Assembly: GCF_011801125.1 (NCBI RefSeq)
Contig: NZ_CP046171.1
Location: 4,588,001-4,652,000 of the forward strand
Length of the DNA: 64,000 nucleotides
Reading direction: 5' to 3'
Origin: Nocardia brasiliensis
GTDB taxonomy: Bacteria > Actinomycetota > Actinomycetes > Mycobacteriales > Mycobacteriaceae
Part shown: positions 19,809-27,110 of the stretch, in pieces
How positions within the stretch are numbered: position 1 is the first letter of the stretch
Layout of the letters: every line of letters starts with the position of its first letter
The notes under the pieces: model-generated
Database searches by the model: none
The model's input: only the letters and a program-made list of their open reading frames with translations
What the model was told of the DNA's origin: nothing
Translations under genes and position numbers: made by a program

Positions 19809-20455
19809 GACAGTGCCTTCTTTTCGTGCGAGGTCCGCTGGTCGTTGTTCGTCTCGTGCGGTGCGTGCCGTTCGGCGGTGTCTCGACCCACCGGATCGGC
19901 CGGAGCGGACTTCTCGTCGTTAGAAGTGCTGTTCAGCAAGTCCTGGAACAGATTCCGGTAGTGCACGATCGCGGTGCGCAGGTCTTCGGTGGACACCGCG
20001 GTTCCGCTCGGCCGCGTGGCGATCTCGTGCGCGGCCCGGTAGTGTTCCAGCGGCTCCGCGTGCTCCACCGACAGGTCGGCCACCTGCTGAGCGAAATTCT
20101 CGGTGGGATAACCGCGTTCGGCCATCACCGTGGTCAGCAGCCGATCCGCGGCCACCAGGGCCGCCGCCGGATCGTCGATGAACTGCTCCTGCACCTCGAC
20201 CCAGCGCGCCGTGTACAGCCGCTTCTGCTCCTCGGTCAGGCTGCGCAACTCGAGCTCGGCGTGCCTGCGTTCCCGTTCGGCCAGTTCACGTTCCGCGGCG
20301 CGGCGGTCGTCGTGCTCCTGAACCGTCCGGTCGTATTCCGGCCCGAATCGGTTGCGTAGCCGTTGCCTGCGCACCATCGGCCACACCAGCAAGGCGATGA
20401 CCACCGCGGCGAGGACGACCAGAACGATCACTGTGATCAACACTCCAGACGACAC
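19805..20455 (-). CDS. Membrane-anchored coiled-coil protein
   Basis: 216 aa from GTG 20455 (AAGGAGG upstream). A single N-terminal helix (residues 5-27, VLITVIVLVVLAAVVIALLV) anchors it with the rest in the cytoplasm. Then follow a Glu/Arg-rich coiled coil (residues 43-75), a helical domain shared with the next gene, and a polar tail. Translationally coupled to that paralogue, so the two probably form one complex. A SigF-like promoter lies just upstream, pointing to stress expression. Confidence 0.75.
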   Translation of the reverse strand: MSSGVLITVIVLVVLAAVVIALLVWPMVRRQRLRNRFGPEYDRTVQEHDDRRAAERELAERERRHAELELRSLTEEQKRLYTARWVEVQEQFIDDPAAALVAADRLLTTVMAERGYPTENFAQQVADLSVEHAEPLEHYRAAHEIATRPSGTAVSTEDLRTAIVHYRNLFQDLLNSTSNDEKSAPADPVGRDTAERHAPHETNNDQRTSHEKKALS

Positions 20456-20493
20456 TTGAACCTCCTTGCCGAGCCTGTCGTATCGGACAGGTA

Positions 20494-20518
20494 ATGCCTC
20501 GACGCGGCGGTTCCAAAC
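20494..20518 (-). promoter_or_regulatory. SigF/SigB-like promoter for the paralogous pair
   Basis: On the minus strand: GTTTG, 14 bases, AGGCAT. The -35 and spacing equal those of the other SigF-type promoters here; the -10 departs from GGGTAT at two positions. It lies 39 bases before the GTG. Confidence 0.45.
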
Positions 20519-20545
20519 TCTTGATCTCCCCGCGAATGCGCAGGG

Positions 20546-20737
20546 TCAAGAGGTGATGCGCAGTGCTTCCACCGGGCAGCTGTCCACAACGAGGTGGACG
20601 AGGTCGGCGTCCGGCTCATCCGGCTCGGCGCCGAGCGATTCGACGACGCCGTCGGCACCGACTCGGAACAGGTTGGGGGCCACGGCTTCACACATGCCGT
20701 GACCGGCACAGCGGGAGCGGTCGGCGACGATCTTCAC
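20546..20737 (-). CDS. 3Fe-4S ferredoxin, P450 partner
   Basis: 63 aa from GTG 20737, whose GTGA overlaps the P450 stop. Cys ligands are arranged CAGHGMCEAVAPNLF...CPVEAL; the second cysteine position of a 4Fe-4S centre is replaced (C-x2-G/H-x2-C), as in 3Fe-4S ferredoxins that serve actinobacterial P450s. Cytoplasmic electron carrier, coupled to the P450 by position. Confidence 0.9.
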   Translation of the reverse strand: MKIVADRSRCAGHGMCEAVAPNLFRVGADGVVESLGAEPDEPDADLVHLVVDSCPVEALRITS

Positions 20738-22200
20738 GACAGCCGCTCCAGTCGGATGGGCAGGCCGTCGGCGGGCATCGGCCCGGTGCCTGCGACGAGC
20801 GGCACCGTGTAGCCGGGCCGCAGCGACCACCGGTAACGCAACAGCATCTGGTGCAGCACGGCTTTCACGGTCATGCCGCCGAAGTAGAGACCGATGCACT
20901 TGTGCGCGCCGCCGCCGAACGGCGCCCAGGCCAGGCGGTGCGATTTGTCCTCGCGCCGATCGTCGGCGAACCGCTCGGGATCGAAAATATCGGGATCATG
21001 CCAATAGGCGTCGGTGCGCATCATCGGATACGCGCCGACCACCACGAGCGTGCCGCGCGGCAGGTAGTGGCCGAGAATGTCGGTGTCCTCGGTTGTTTCC
21101 CGCACCTGCTGGGCCACCGGCGCATACAGACGCAGAGACTCCTTGAAGGCGAGATCGAGGCTCGGCAGGCGGTCGAGGTCGGCGTAGTCGAGCGTGGGTT
21201 TGCCGAGCGCCATGGACTCGGCCCGCAGCCGGTCCTGCCACTGCGGATGCCGGGCCAGCTCATAGGCCAGCATGGTCGCGGCGATCGTGCTCGTGTCGTG
21301 CGCGGCCATCATCACGAAGATCATGTGCTCGATCACCTCGCGGTCGGAGAAGGCGTGCCCCTCTTCGGTTTCCGCGGTGCTGAGCACGCTGAACAGATCC
21401 TTGCCCGCACCCGCGCGCTTGGCGGGCAGTTCGCGCCGGAAGTAGTCGGCCAGGACGCGCCTGCCCCGGATCCCGCGCGCCCACACGCCGCCGGGCACGT
21501 TGGTCCGCAGCAGCGCGGTCGCGCCGTGCACCGCGTCCTCGAAAGCCCGGCTGAGCACGGCGCTTTCGGGCCCGAGCTCGGCGCCGGCGAAGACCTCGGT
21601 GGCCTGCGCGAGCAGAATCTTCTTGATCTCGTCGTAGAGCGCGAAGTGCGCACCGGGCTGCCACGCCGCGATGCCCCTGGTGATCCGCGGTGTCGTCAGA
21701 TCCAGATAGCCGACCAGCCGCGGCCTGGTGAAGGCCTGCTGCATGATCCGGCGATGGAACAGATGCTCGTCGAAATCTCGCAGCAACAACCCGCCGCGGA
21801 AGAACGGGCCGATCACGAACTCCCAGCCACGCTGGGCAGAGAACACCTTGTTCCGGTCGAGCAGCACCACTTCTACCGCCGCGGGACTGAACACGCCGAC
21901 CGTCCTGCGACCGAGCAGACCCATCCAGCTCACCGGGCCGTAGCGATCGAAACGGTTGCGTGCCAGCCCAATCGGATCACTGAGCGCGTGCAGCGTGTAG
22001 CCGACGCCCGGCGCGCCGAAGTCGCCGAGGACCGGCCGCAGGCCACTGCCCGCGGGCGGTAGCGCCAGCGGTTGCGCGGCGGAGGGGTAGTGATCGGCGA
22101 CGCGGGCACCGAGCGTCTGCGCGTGTTTGGCGAGCCGCGCACGCAGGTGCCGGACATCCCCCGGCACATCGGTAATTCTCTGGGGCACAAGAAGACTCAT
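20734..22200 (-). CDS. Cytochrome P450
   Basis: 488 aa from ATG 22200 (GAAGGGA eight bases before); the frame extends to 22314 through the operator region and is not used. Motifs: oxygen-activation helix AAHDTST (residues 299-305), ESLR (354-357), and heme loop FGGGAHKCIG with Cys435. The N-terminal 90 residues include DFGAPGVGYTLHALSDPIGLA, suited to the larger P450s of the CYP136/CYP51-like clan rather than the short macrolide type. Forms an operon with its ferredoxin. Divergent from a TetR regulator with paired operators between them. Substrate unknown. Confidence 0.92.
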   Translation of the reverse strand: MSLLVPQRITDVPGDVRHLRARLAKHAQTLGARVADHYPSAAQPLALPPAGSGLRPVLGDFGAPGVGYTLHALSDPIGLARNRFDRYGPVSWMGLLGRRTVGVFSPAAVEVVLLDRNKVFSAQRGWEFVIGPFFRGGLLLRDFDEHLFHRRIMQQAFTRPRLVGYLDLTTPRITRGIAAWQPGAHFALYDEIKKILLAQATEVFAGAELGPESAVLSRAFEDAVHGATALLRTNVPGGVWARGIRGRRVLADYFRRELPAKRAGAGKDLFSVLSTAETEEGHAFSDREVIEHMIFVMMAAHDTSTIAATMLAYELARHPQWQDRLRAESMALGKPTLDYADLDRLPSLDLAFKESLRLYAPVAQQVRETTEDTDILGHYLPRGTLVVVGAYPMMRTDAYWHDPDIFDPERFADDRREDKSHRLAWAPFGGGAHKCIGLYFGGMTVKAVLHQMLLRYRWSLRPGYTVPLVAGTGPMPADGLPIRLERLS

Positions 22201-22242
22201 TGCGGCGGTCCCTTCGCGACGCTGCGATGATCCGACCATACC

Positions 22243-22274
22243 GGAAACGTCCGTTTCCGTAAACACTTGTTTCC
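22243..22274. promoter_or_regulatory. Two abutting TetR-type operators between P450 and TetR genes
   Basis: Site 1, 22243-22258, GGAAACG-TC-CGTTTCC, has perfect 7-bp arms. Site 2, 22259-22274, GTAAACA-CT-TGTTTCC, has the same plan with one arm mismatch. Both are 16 bp with a 2-bp centre and lie end to end, so two dimers could bind on opposite faces of the helix. They are 42 bp from the P450 ATG and 27 bp from the TetR GTG. Confidence 0.7.
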
Positions 22275-22301
22275 CGACTTCCCCTGTGCGAGGCTCCCCA
22301 G

Positions 22302-22970
22302 GTGACCCGAGCATTCAGCGGCACCTACCGCGGCACCTCCACCGCCGAGCGCCGGGAAGATAGGCGCAGGCGGCTGATCGATGCGGCCCTCGACATCGTC
22401 GGCACGCAGGGCGTGTCGGCGCTGACTGTGCGCGGGGTCTGCGAGCAGGCCAAGGTCGGGCCCCGCTTCTTCTACGAGGCGTTTCCCGACCTCGACGTGC
22501 TCGCCGCCGAACTGCTGCTCGAGGTCCAGGAGGCCGCGCTCGGCCGGGCACGCGACGCGATCACCGACACGCCAGGCTCGCCCGCCGACAAGATCCGCGC
22601 GGGCGTGGCCGCGCTGATCATCGAGGTCACCGACGACCCCCGCCGCGCTCAGATCATCTTCGCGCAGGCCTACAGCAGCGAGGCGCTCATGCGCTCGCGG
22701 TTCGCGGGCATGCGCCGGGTCGCCGAGGTCATCATCGAACAGACCAGGCTGGTGCTCGCACTGCCCGCAGGGCAGGACACGGCCGTCGCGGCCACCTCGC
22801 AGCTGATCACCGGTGGCGCCGCCGAACTCGTCCTGGTGTGGCTCGACGGCGGCCTCGATGTCGACCGCGACGGGTTGATCGACCTGGTGGCCGACTTCGC
22901 CATCGCCATGGTCATGCGGCTACCCGATGTCGCCCAGCGCCTCTACGGCGACTCCCCCGCGTCGCCCTGA
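22302..22970 (+). CDS. TetR-family regulator of the divergent P450
   Basis: 222 aa from GTG 22302. The N-terminal HTH: RRLIDAALDIVGTQGVSALT, then VRGVCEQAKVGPRFFYEAF; the usual YxHF is FYEAF. The C-terminal domain is helical, with a hydrophobic pocket expected for a lipophilic ligand. The 101-bp divergent spacer carries two tandem palindromes, so autoregulation and control of the P450-ferredoxin operon are likely. Confidence 0.88.
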   Translation: MTRAFSGTYRGTSTAERREDRRRRLIDAALDIVGTQGVSALTVRGVCEQAKVGPRFFYEAFPDLDVLAAELLLEVQEAALGRARDAITDTPGSPADKIRAGVAALIIEVTDDPRRAQIIFAQAYSSEALMRSRFAGMRRVAEVIIEQTRLVLALPAGQDTAVAATSQLITGGAAELVLVWLDGGLDVDRDGLIDLVADFAIAMVMRLPDVAQRLYGDSPASP

Positions 22971-22985
22971 ACCGGGCTAGGCCGC

Positions 22986-23906
22986 CTACGGTGCGAAGAA
23001 GGCGATCAGCTCACGCACCATCCGCTCGGGCTGCTCCTCGGGGATGTAGTGCCCGCTGCCGCGCACCTCGACCACCCTGATGTCAGTCCCCTTCGCCGGT
23101 GACATCTGTTGGCGCAGTGCGGGATAGGATTCCTCGCCCGCCAAGGTCAGGATGGGCACGGTCACCGGCGCGTAGGTGGCGAGGTCGGCGATGTCCTGGC
23201 GCATCGTGCGATACCAGCCGTTGCCCGCCCTGATCGCCTCCGGGGAGTCGTAGGCGTTGGCGTAGACGCGCCGCGCCTGTTCCTCGACCGCGGCCTGATC
23301 GAGCAGCATGTGCCCGTAGAGCCAGTCGATCACGAGCCGGAAACGTTGTGCCAGTAGCTGTTCGGGCAAACCGTGCAGCTGATTGAACGCGAACCACCAC
23401 GGATAGGCGCCACGGCCACCGACCAGCGCCGCGACCTGCTCGTCGCGCTCCGGCAGCATCGGAATGGCTTGCCAGGACTCGTCGGGCACCCCCAGATCCG
23501 CGGTGACCAGTCGGCGCACCGACGCGGGGAAGTTCGCGGCCAGGTGGTAGCCGACGGCAGCTCCGATGTCATGGCCTGCGACGAACGCGGACCGATGCCC
23601 GAGGTGAGCGATCAGCTCGTGAATGTCGCGCGCCATGGTCTTCTTGTCATAGCCGGTCTCCGGTTTGGCCGAGCCGCCCATGCCGCGCAGGTCCACCGCG
23701 GTGACCTCGAAGTGAAGTGCCAATTCCGGCAGCACTTTCCGGAACTGCCACCAGGTCTGCGGCCAGCCACCGAGCAGGAGCAACGGCGCACCGCGGCCGC
23801 CGGTGACGTAGTGCAGGCGGGTGCCGTTGACCTCGGCGTGCGCACTGGTGAACGCACCGGGCAGCGAGGCGGCGAGTTCGGCGTCGGTGGGGACGGTCGG
23901 AGTCAC
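22986..23906 (-). CDS. Alpha/beta hydrolase (epoxide-hydrolase-like)
   Basis: 306 aa from GTG 23906. The nucleophile elbow reads VAGHDIGAAVGY with Asp as nucleophile, as in epoxide hydrolases and haloalkane dehalogenases; the oxyanion-side motif is GGWPQTWWQFRKV and the catalytic His lies in GSGHYIPEE. Cytoplasmic. The TetR gene behind it (97 bp upstream, same strand) and a shared operator suggest the pair responds to a xenobiotic. Confidence 0.87.
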   Translation of the reverse strand: MTPTVPTDAELAASLPGAFTSAHAEVNGTRLHYVTGGRGAPLLLLGGWPQTWWQFRKVLPELALHFEVTAVDLRGMGGSAKPETGYDKKTMARDIHELIAHLGHRSAFVAGHDIGAAVGYHLAANFPASVRRLVTADLGVPDESWQAIPMLPERDEQVAALVGGRGAYPWWFAFNQLHGLPEQLLAQRFRLVIDWLYGHMLLDQAAVEEQARRVYANAYDSPEAIRAGNGWYRTMRQDIADLATYAPVTVPILTLAGEESYPALRQQMSPAKGTDIRVVEVRGSGHYIPEEQPERMVRELIAFFAP

Positions 23907-23921
23907 AGATCTACTCTTTTC

Positions 23922-23937
23922 TTTACCGATCAGTCCA
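23922..23937. promoter_or_regulatory. Putative TetR operator before the hydrolase
   Basis: TTTACCGATCAGTCCA matches the palindrome TGGACC-GATC-GGTCCA at 13 of 16 positions. It lies 15 bp upstream of the hydrolase GTG. The companion site is in front of the TetR gene at 24603. Confidence 0.5.
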
Positions 23938-24003
23938 GAAAATGGACCCGAAGAAGCCGCTCGGGCGCGAGTGCCCGAACGGGTGGACGGTGCGAACGAA
24001 GGG

Positions 24004-24591
24004 TCAGCGCAGCATGCGCAGCGCCTGCTCGACAGTGTCGTCGAGGTAGCGCTCCCGGACCGGCGTCTTGCCGATCACCCGAATCCCCTGCAGCAGGGTG
24101 ACGAGATAGCGCGCCAGCGCGACCGGATCCCGGTCCGCGGCGAGTTCCCCCTGCGCGCGTGCCCGCAGCAACGCACTGGTGAGCACCGTTTCCAAAGTGT
24201 CGAGCCCGGCCGTCACCAACCGGCCCGCCGCCTCGTCGCCCGGCAGCTCGACCGCGGTATTGGTCATCAGACAACCCTTTCGGGCCGAGTCGGCGAGCGA
24301 GCTCTCCGCATACCAGCGCACCATGGCGTGCACGGCCGCCAACGCCGAACCGGGGACCGAGAGTTGGCCGAGTAACCCAGCCCTGGTGTCCTCGACATAG
24401 CGTTCCACCGCTTTGAGATACAGCTCGCGCTTACCACCGAAGGCGCCGTAGATACTGCCGCGACCCAGCTTCAGGTGATCGACCAGATCCTGCATCGAGG
24501 TGGCCTCGTAGCCCTGTCGCCAGAACAGCTCCATGGCCGTGCGTAACGCCGCGTCCGGATCGAATTCCTTCGTTCTGCCCACGTCCGTCAC
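24004..24591 (-). CDS. TetR-family regulator
   Basis: 195 aa from GTG 24591 (VTDVGRTKEFDPD); the frame extends to 24648 but would then overlap the operator. HTH: ALRTAMELFWRQGYEATSMQDLVDHL, then LGRGSIYGAFGGKRELY, as in AcrR-type regulators of oxidoreductase genes. The C-terminal part has one Cys (RKGCLMTN). Same-strand neighbour of the hydrolase with which it shares an operator. Confidence 0.87.
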   Translation of the reverse strand: MTDVGRTKEFDPDAALRTAMELFWRQGYEATSMQDLVDHLKLGRGSIYGAFGGKRELYLKAVERYVEDTRAGLLGQLSVPGSALAAVHAMVRWYAESSLADSARKGCLMTNTAVELPGDEAAGRLVTAGLDTLETVLTSALLRARAQGELAADRDPVALARYLVTLLQGIRVIGKTPVRERYLDDTVEQALRMLR

Positions 24592-24602
24592 GCTACCCCA
24601 AC

Positions 24603-24618
24603 TGGACCGATCATTCAA
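24603..24618. promoter_or_regulatory. Putative TetR operator before its own gene
   Basis: TGGACCGATCATTCAA matches TGGACCGATCGGTCCA at 13 of 16 positions, with an intact left half. It sits 11 bp upstream of the GTG, suggesting autorepression. Confidence 0.5.
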
Positions 24619-24765
24619 AAATAAGTGAATCCGCTGGTCACACGGCAAACGAATCGTCTACCCTCGGACTCATGAACGCAGGCAGGCGATTTCCTTGCCC
24701 CGGGCCGACAGTCGGCCACGGGGGCAGCCGCGTGCGTCGCCGCGCGTAGTTCCTGTGGCCGCCGC

Positions 24766-24784
24766 CGGTTCGGGGGTTGAACCG
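24766..24784 (+). other. Hairpin in the leader of the PheRS-like gene
   Basis: Perfect CGGTTC / GAACCG stem with a 7-base loop, ending 16 bases before the AAGGAA ribosome site. It could be a simple 5' UTR stem. A 25-codon frame at 24672-24749 precedes it, with only one Phe codon, so attenuation by Phe starvation is not supported. Confidence 0.3.
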
Positions 24785-24812
24785 AAACCGACCGGCTACC
24801 AAGGAATTACCG

Positions 24813-25928
24813 ATGCCCGCCTATCTCACCACCCAGGACCTCACGCGCGCGCTGACCGTGCGCGACCTCAGCGATCCGGCCCAGGGCGCCCACGGCATGC
24901 AGCAATTGCTCGACGCGCTCGTCGCGGCGCTCACCGCGGCGGACGGGCCGAGCGTGCGCGTCGTGCGCAACCCGCCGATCGTCGCGGTCGCCGACAACTA
25001 CGACAAGCTCGGCTACGACCCGACCGACGTCACCCGCGACGCGCGCTACACCCGATATCTCAGCCCGAGCGCCATGCTGCGCAGCCACACCACCGCCGAC
25101 ATCCCGGCCACGCTGCGTAGCTACGCCGAAATAGACACCGCGGTAGACGAATTGATCGTCGTACCGGGACTCGCCTACCGCCGCGATGTCGTGGATCGCA
25201 TCCACGTCGGCGAACCGCACCAGGTGGATCTGTGGCGCCTGCGCTCCAGCCCGGACACCGGCGAAACCGAGCTGATGGCGACGATCGACCGCGTGGTGAC
25301 GGCGGTGCTGCCCGGTGCGCCATGGCGCACGACCCCCGCGATCCACCCCTACACCGCACTCGGCCGCCAAGTGGACGTGCGACTCGACGGCGAGTGGCTC
25401 GAGCTCGCCGAGTGCGGACTGATCGCCGCGCACATCCTGGCCGGCGCCGGACTCGATCCGAACCGCTGGTCCGGCACCGCACTCGGCCTGGGGTTGGACC
25501 GAGCGCTCATGCTACGCAAGGGAATTCCCGATATACGCTACCTGCGATCGACGCACCCGCGCATCGCCGAGCAACTCCAAGACCTGTCGCCGTGGCGGCC
25601 GGTTTCGATGCTGCCGCCCATCCGGCGCGACCTGTCGGTGGTGATCGCGGACCGGACCGACGACGAGACCCTGGGCGACACGGTGCGAAAAGTGTTGCGC
25701 GACAATCTCGACGACATCGAATCGGTGCTCGTCACGGCGCGCACCCCGTGGGCGGAGCTGCCCGCCGCCGCACGCGAACGCCTCGGCATCCGACCGGGGC
25801 AGGCCAACGCGGTGGTGCGACTGACGCTTCGGCCGCTGCACCGCACGCTGACCGACGCGCAGGCCAACGCCATCCGCAACGAGGTCTATCGCGCGATCCA
25901 TATCGGACCGCGTCTCGAACTCGCTTGA
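24813..25928 (+). CDS. Free-standing PheRS-like class II synthetase with FDX-ACB domain
   Basis: 371 aa from ATG 24813 (AAGGAA six bases upstream). The first 250 residues resemble the PheS catalytic core: motif 2 region LSPSAMLRSHTTADIPATLRS, YRRDVVDRIHVGEPHQVDLW, and motif 3 GLGLDRALMLRKGIPDIRYL. The last 95 residues, from PPIRRDLSVVI, match the ferredoxin-fold anticodon-binding domain that bacterial PheT carries at its C-terminus. A single chain with both domains is the plan of mitochondrial PheRS; normal bacterial PheRS is a PheS2-PheT2 tetramer. It may be an accessory or resistant PheRS or an amino-acid ligase. No aromatic-metabolism genes are adjacent. Confidence 0.75.
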   Translation: MPAYLTTQDLTRALTVRDLSDPAQGAHGMQQLLDALVAALTAADGPSVRVVRNPPIVAVADNYDKLGYDPTDVTRDARYTRYLSPSAMLRSHTTADIPATLRSYAEIDTAVDELIVVPGLAYRRDVVDRIHVGEPHQVDLWRLRSSPDTGETELMATIDRVVTAVLPGAPWRTTPAIHPYTALGRQVDVRLDGEWLELAECGLIAAHILAGAGLDPNRWSGTALGLGLDRALMLRKGIPDIRYLRSTHPRIAEQLQDLSPWRPVSMLPPIRRDLSVVIADRTDDETLGDTVRKVLRDNLDDIESVLVTARTPWAELPAAARERLGIRPGQANAVVRLTLRPLHRTLTDAQANAIRNEVYRAIHIGPRLELA

Positions 25929-26074
25929 ACAATAAAGAACCGTCCGGCCCGATCGCCAAACCCGAACGGAAGCAAACCATTCCACCTCGTCCCCACTTCA
26001 CTGGGGAGTATCGAGCAGGCGGCACCGACTTAAAGTGAGATTTGTCCGCAACCGGAACATTCCGAGGAATTCCA

Positions 26075-26737
26075 ATGTACAAGAAATTTGCCGTCGTCGG
26101 CGCCGCCCTATTTGCGTTCGCTTTGCCGATGTCCGGTTCCCCTGTTTCTGGGCAGCCCGGATCCGACTGGCCGGGCGCCCCACCGGACAAGATCGTCATC
26201 GACGTCGTGACCGTCAATGGCACCGGTTGCCCCAAGGATACTGCGGCAGTGGCGGTTTCGCCCGACAACACCGCGTTCACCGTGACCTACAGCGCCTACA
26301 CCGCCCAGGTCGGCCCAGGCGCTGGCCCGACCGACTTCCGCAAGAATTGCCAGCTCAACCTGAAGGTGCATGTCCCGCAGGGCTTCACCTACGGAATCGC
26401 GCAAGCGGATTACCGCGGTTTCGCGAGTTTGGCAAAGGGCGCGACCGCGCTGGAACGGGCTCGCTACTATTTCCAGGGTAATTCGCCCACCGACTTCGTC
26501 GATCACACATTCAAGGGACCGTTCAACGACGACTGGCAGAAGACCGATACCACCGAGGTAGGGGCAATCGTCTATCTGCCCTGCGGTGAAACCCGGAACT
26601 TCAACATCAATACCCAGTTGCGGGTGGACGCGGGCTCCTCCGATCCGAAGAAAACCAGCTTCATCACGATGGACTCGACGGACGGCGCCATCAACACCAC
26701 CTACCACTTCGCGTGGAAGCAGTGCCCGAGCTCCTGA
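26075..26737 (+). CDS. Secreted DUF4360 protein
   Basis: 220 aa from ATG 26075 (GAGGAATTCCA upstream). Signal peptide KFAVVGAALFAFALPMSGSP. The mature part has the DUF4360 pattern: VTVNGTGCPKDTAAVAVSPDNTAFTV, RKNCQLNLKVHVPQGFTYGIA, and a late Cys pair (YLPCGET, WKQCPSS) likely forming disulfides. The family occurs in secreted actinobacterial and fungal proteins of unknown function. Monocistronic, closed by a strong hairpin. Confidence 0.8.
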   Translation: MYKKFAVVGAALFAFALPMSGSPVSGQPGSDWPGAPPDKIVIDVVTVNGTGCPKDTAAVAVSPDNTAFTVTYSAYTAQVGPGAGPTDFRKNCQLNLKVHVPQGFTYGIAQADYRGFASLAKGATALERARYYFQGNSPTDFVDHTFKGPFNDDWQKTDTTEVGAIVYLPCGETRNFNINTQLRVDAGSSDPKKTSFITMDSTDGAINTTYHFAWKQCPSS

Positions 26738-26756
26738 CGCCCTCTGCCACATGACG

Positions 26757-26788
26757 CTGGAATCCCGTTGGCGACAACGGGATTCCAG
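26757..26788. terminator. Long hairpin after the DUF4360 gene
   Basis: Perfect 14-bp stem CTGGAATCCCGTTG / CAACGGGATTCCAG around GCGA. It lies 20 bp past the stop and 30 bp past the convergent KGG gene stop, so it can serve both. Confidence 0.75.
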
Positions 26789-26818
26789 CCATGTCGAAAG
26801 GACGGGTCAGGCGCGGGG

Positions 26819-27016
26819 TCAGCGGTTGCGGTGGCTGTGCGCGCCGCCGAGGCGTTTGGCCTCGGTCGGTTGCGCCGCCGCACCCTTCTTGCCCGCCGCA
26901 CTGGCCCGCTCGGGGTCGTTGTCGAAGCTGCCGCTGCTCGCCTTGCCGCCCAGGCTGGCGATCTTGCGCTGCTGTGCTGCGTCCATGGCGGCAAAGCCGC
27001 GTGGGGCGTCGGCCAT
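26819..27016 (-). CDS. KGG / con-10 type stress protein
   Basis: 65 aa, ATG 27016 with AAGGAGAG upstream. The con-10/GsiB-like hydrophilic pattern is clear: FAAMDAAQQRKIASLGGKAS, then ASAAGKKGAAA; Gly, Lys and Ala dominate and no hydrophobic core is present, as in desiccation and general stress proteins. A good SigF-type promoter sits upstream. Confidence 0.82.
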   Translation of the reverse strand: MADAPRGFAAMDAAQQRKIASLGGKASSGSFDNDPERASAAGKKGAAAQPTEAKRLGGAHSHRNR

Positions 27017-27076
27017 GCGTATCTCTCCTTGCCTCGGGTGTTCTTACCGGCGACGGCCGGGGCCGTCTTTCTGCGC

Positions 27077-27101
27077 CTACCCGAGGCAGCGGCGAGCAAA
27101 C
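27077..27101 (-). promoter_or_regulatory. SigF/SigB-type promoter of the KGG gene
   Basis: Minus strand: GTTTG, 14 bases, GGGTAG. This matches the GTTT/GGGTAT promoter class of SigF/SigB and is 60 bases before the ATG. Confidence 0.65.
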
Positions 27102-27110
27102 ACCCGTCGC

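Noticed and set aside
22201..22314. N-terminal extension of the P450 to 22314
   Set aside because: It would run through both operators; ATG 22200 has a good ribosome site and the family N-terminus.
24672..24749. 25-codon frame as a Phe attenuation leader for the PheRS-like gene
   Set aside because: Only one Phe codon, and no terminator/antiterminator pair is visible.
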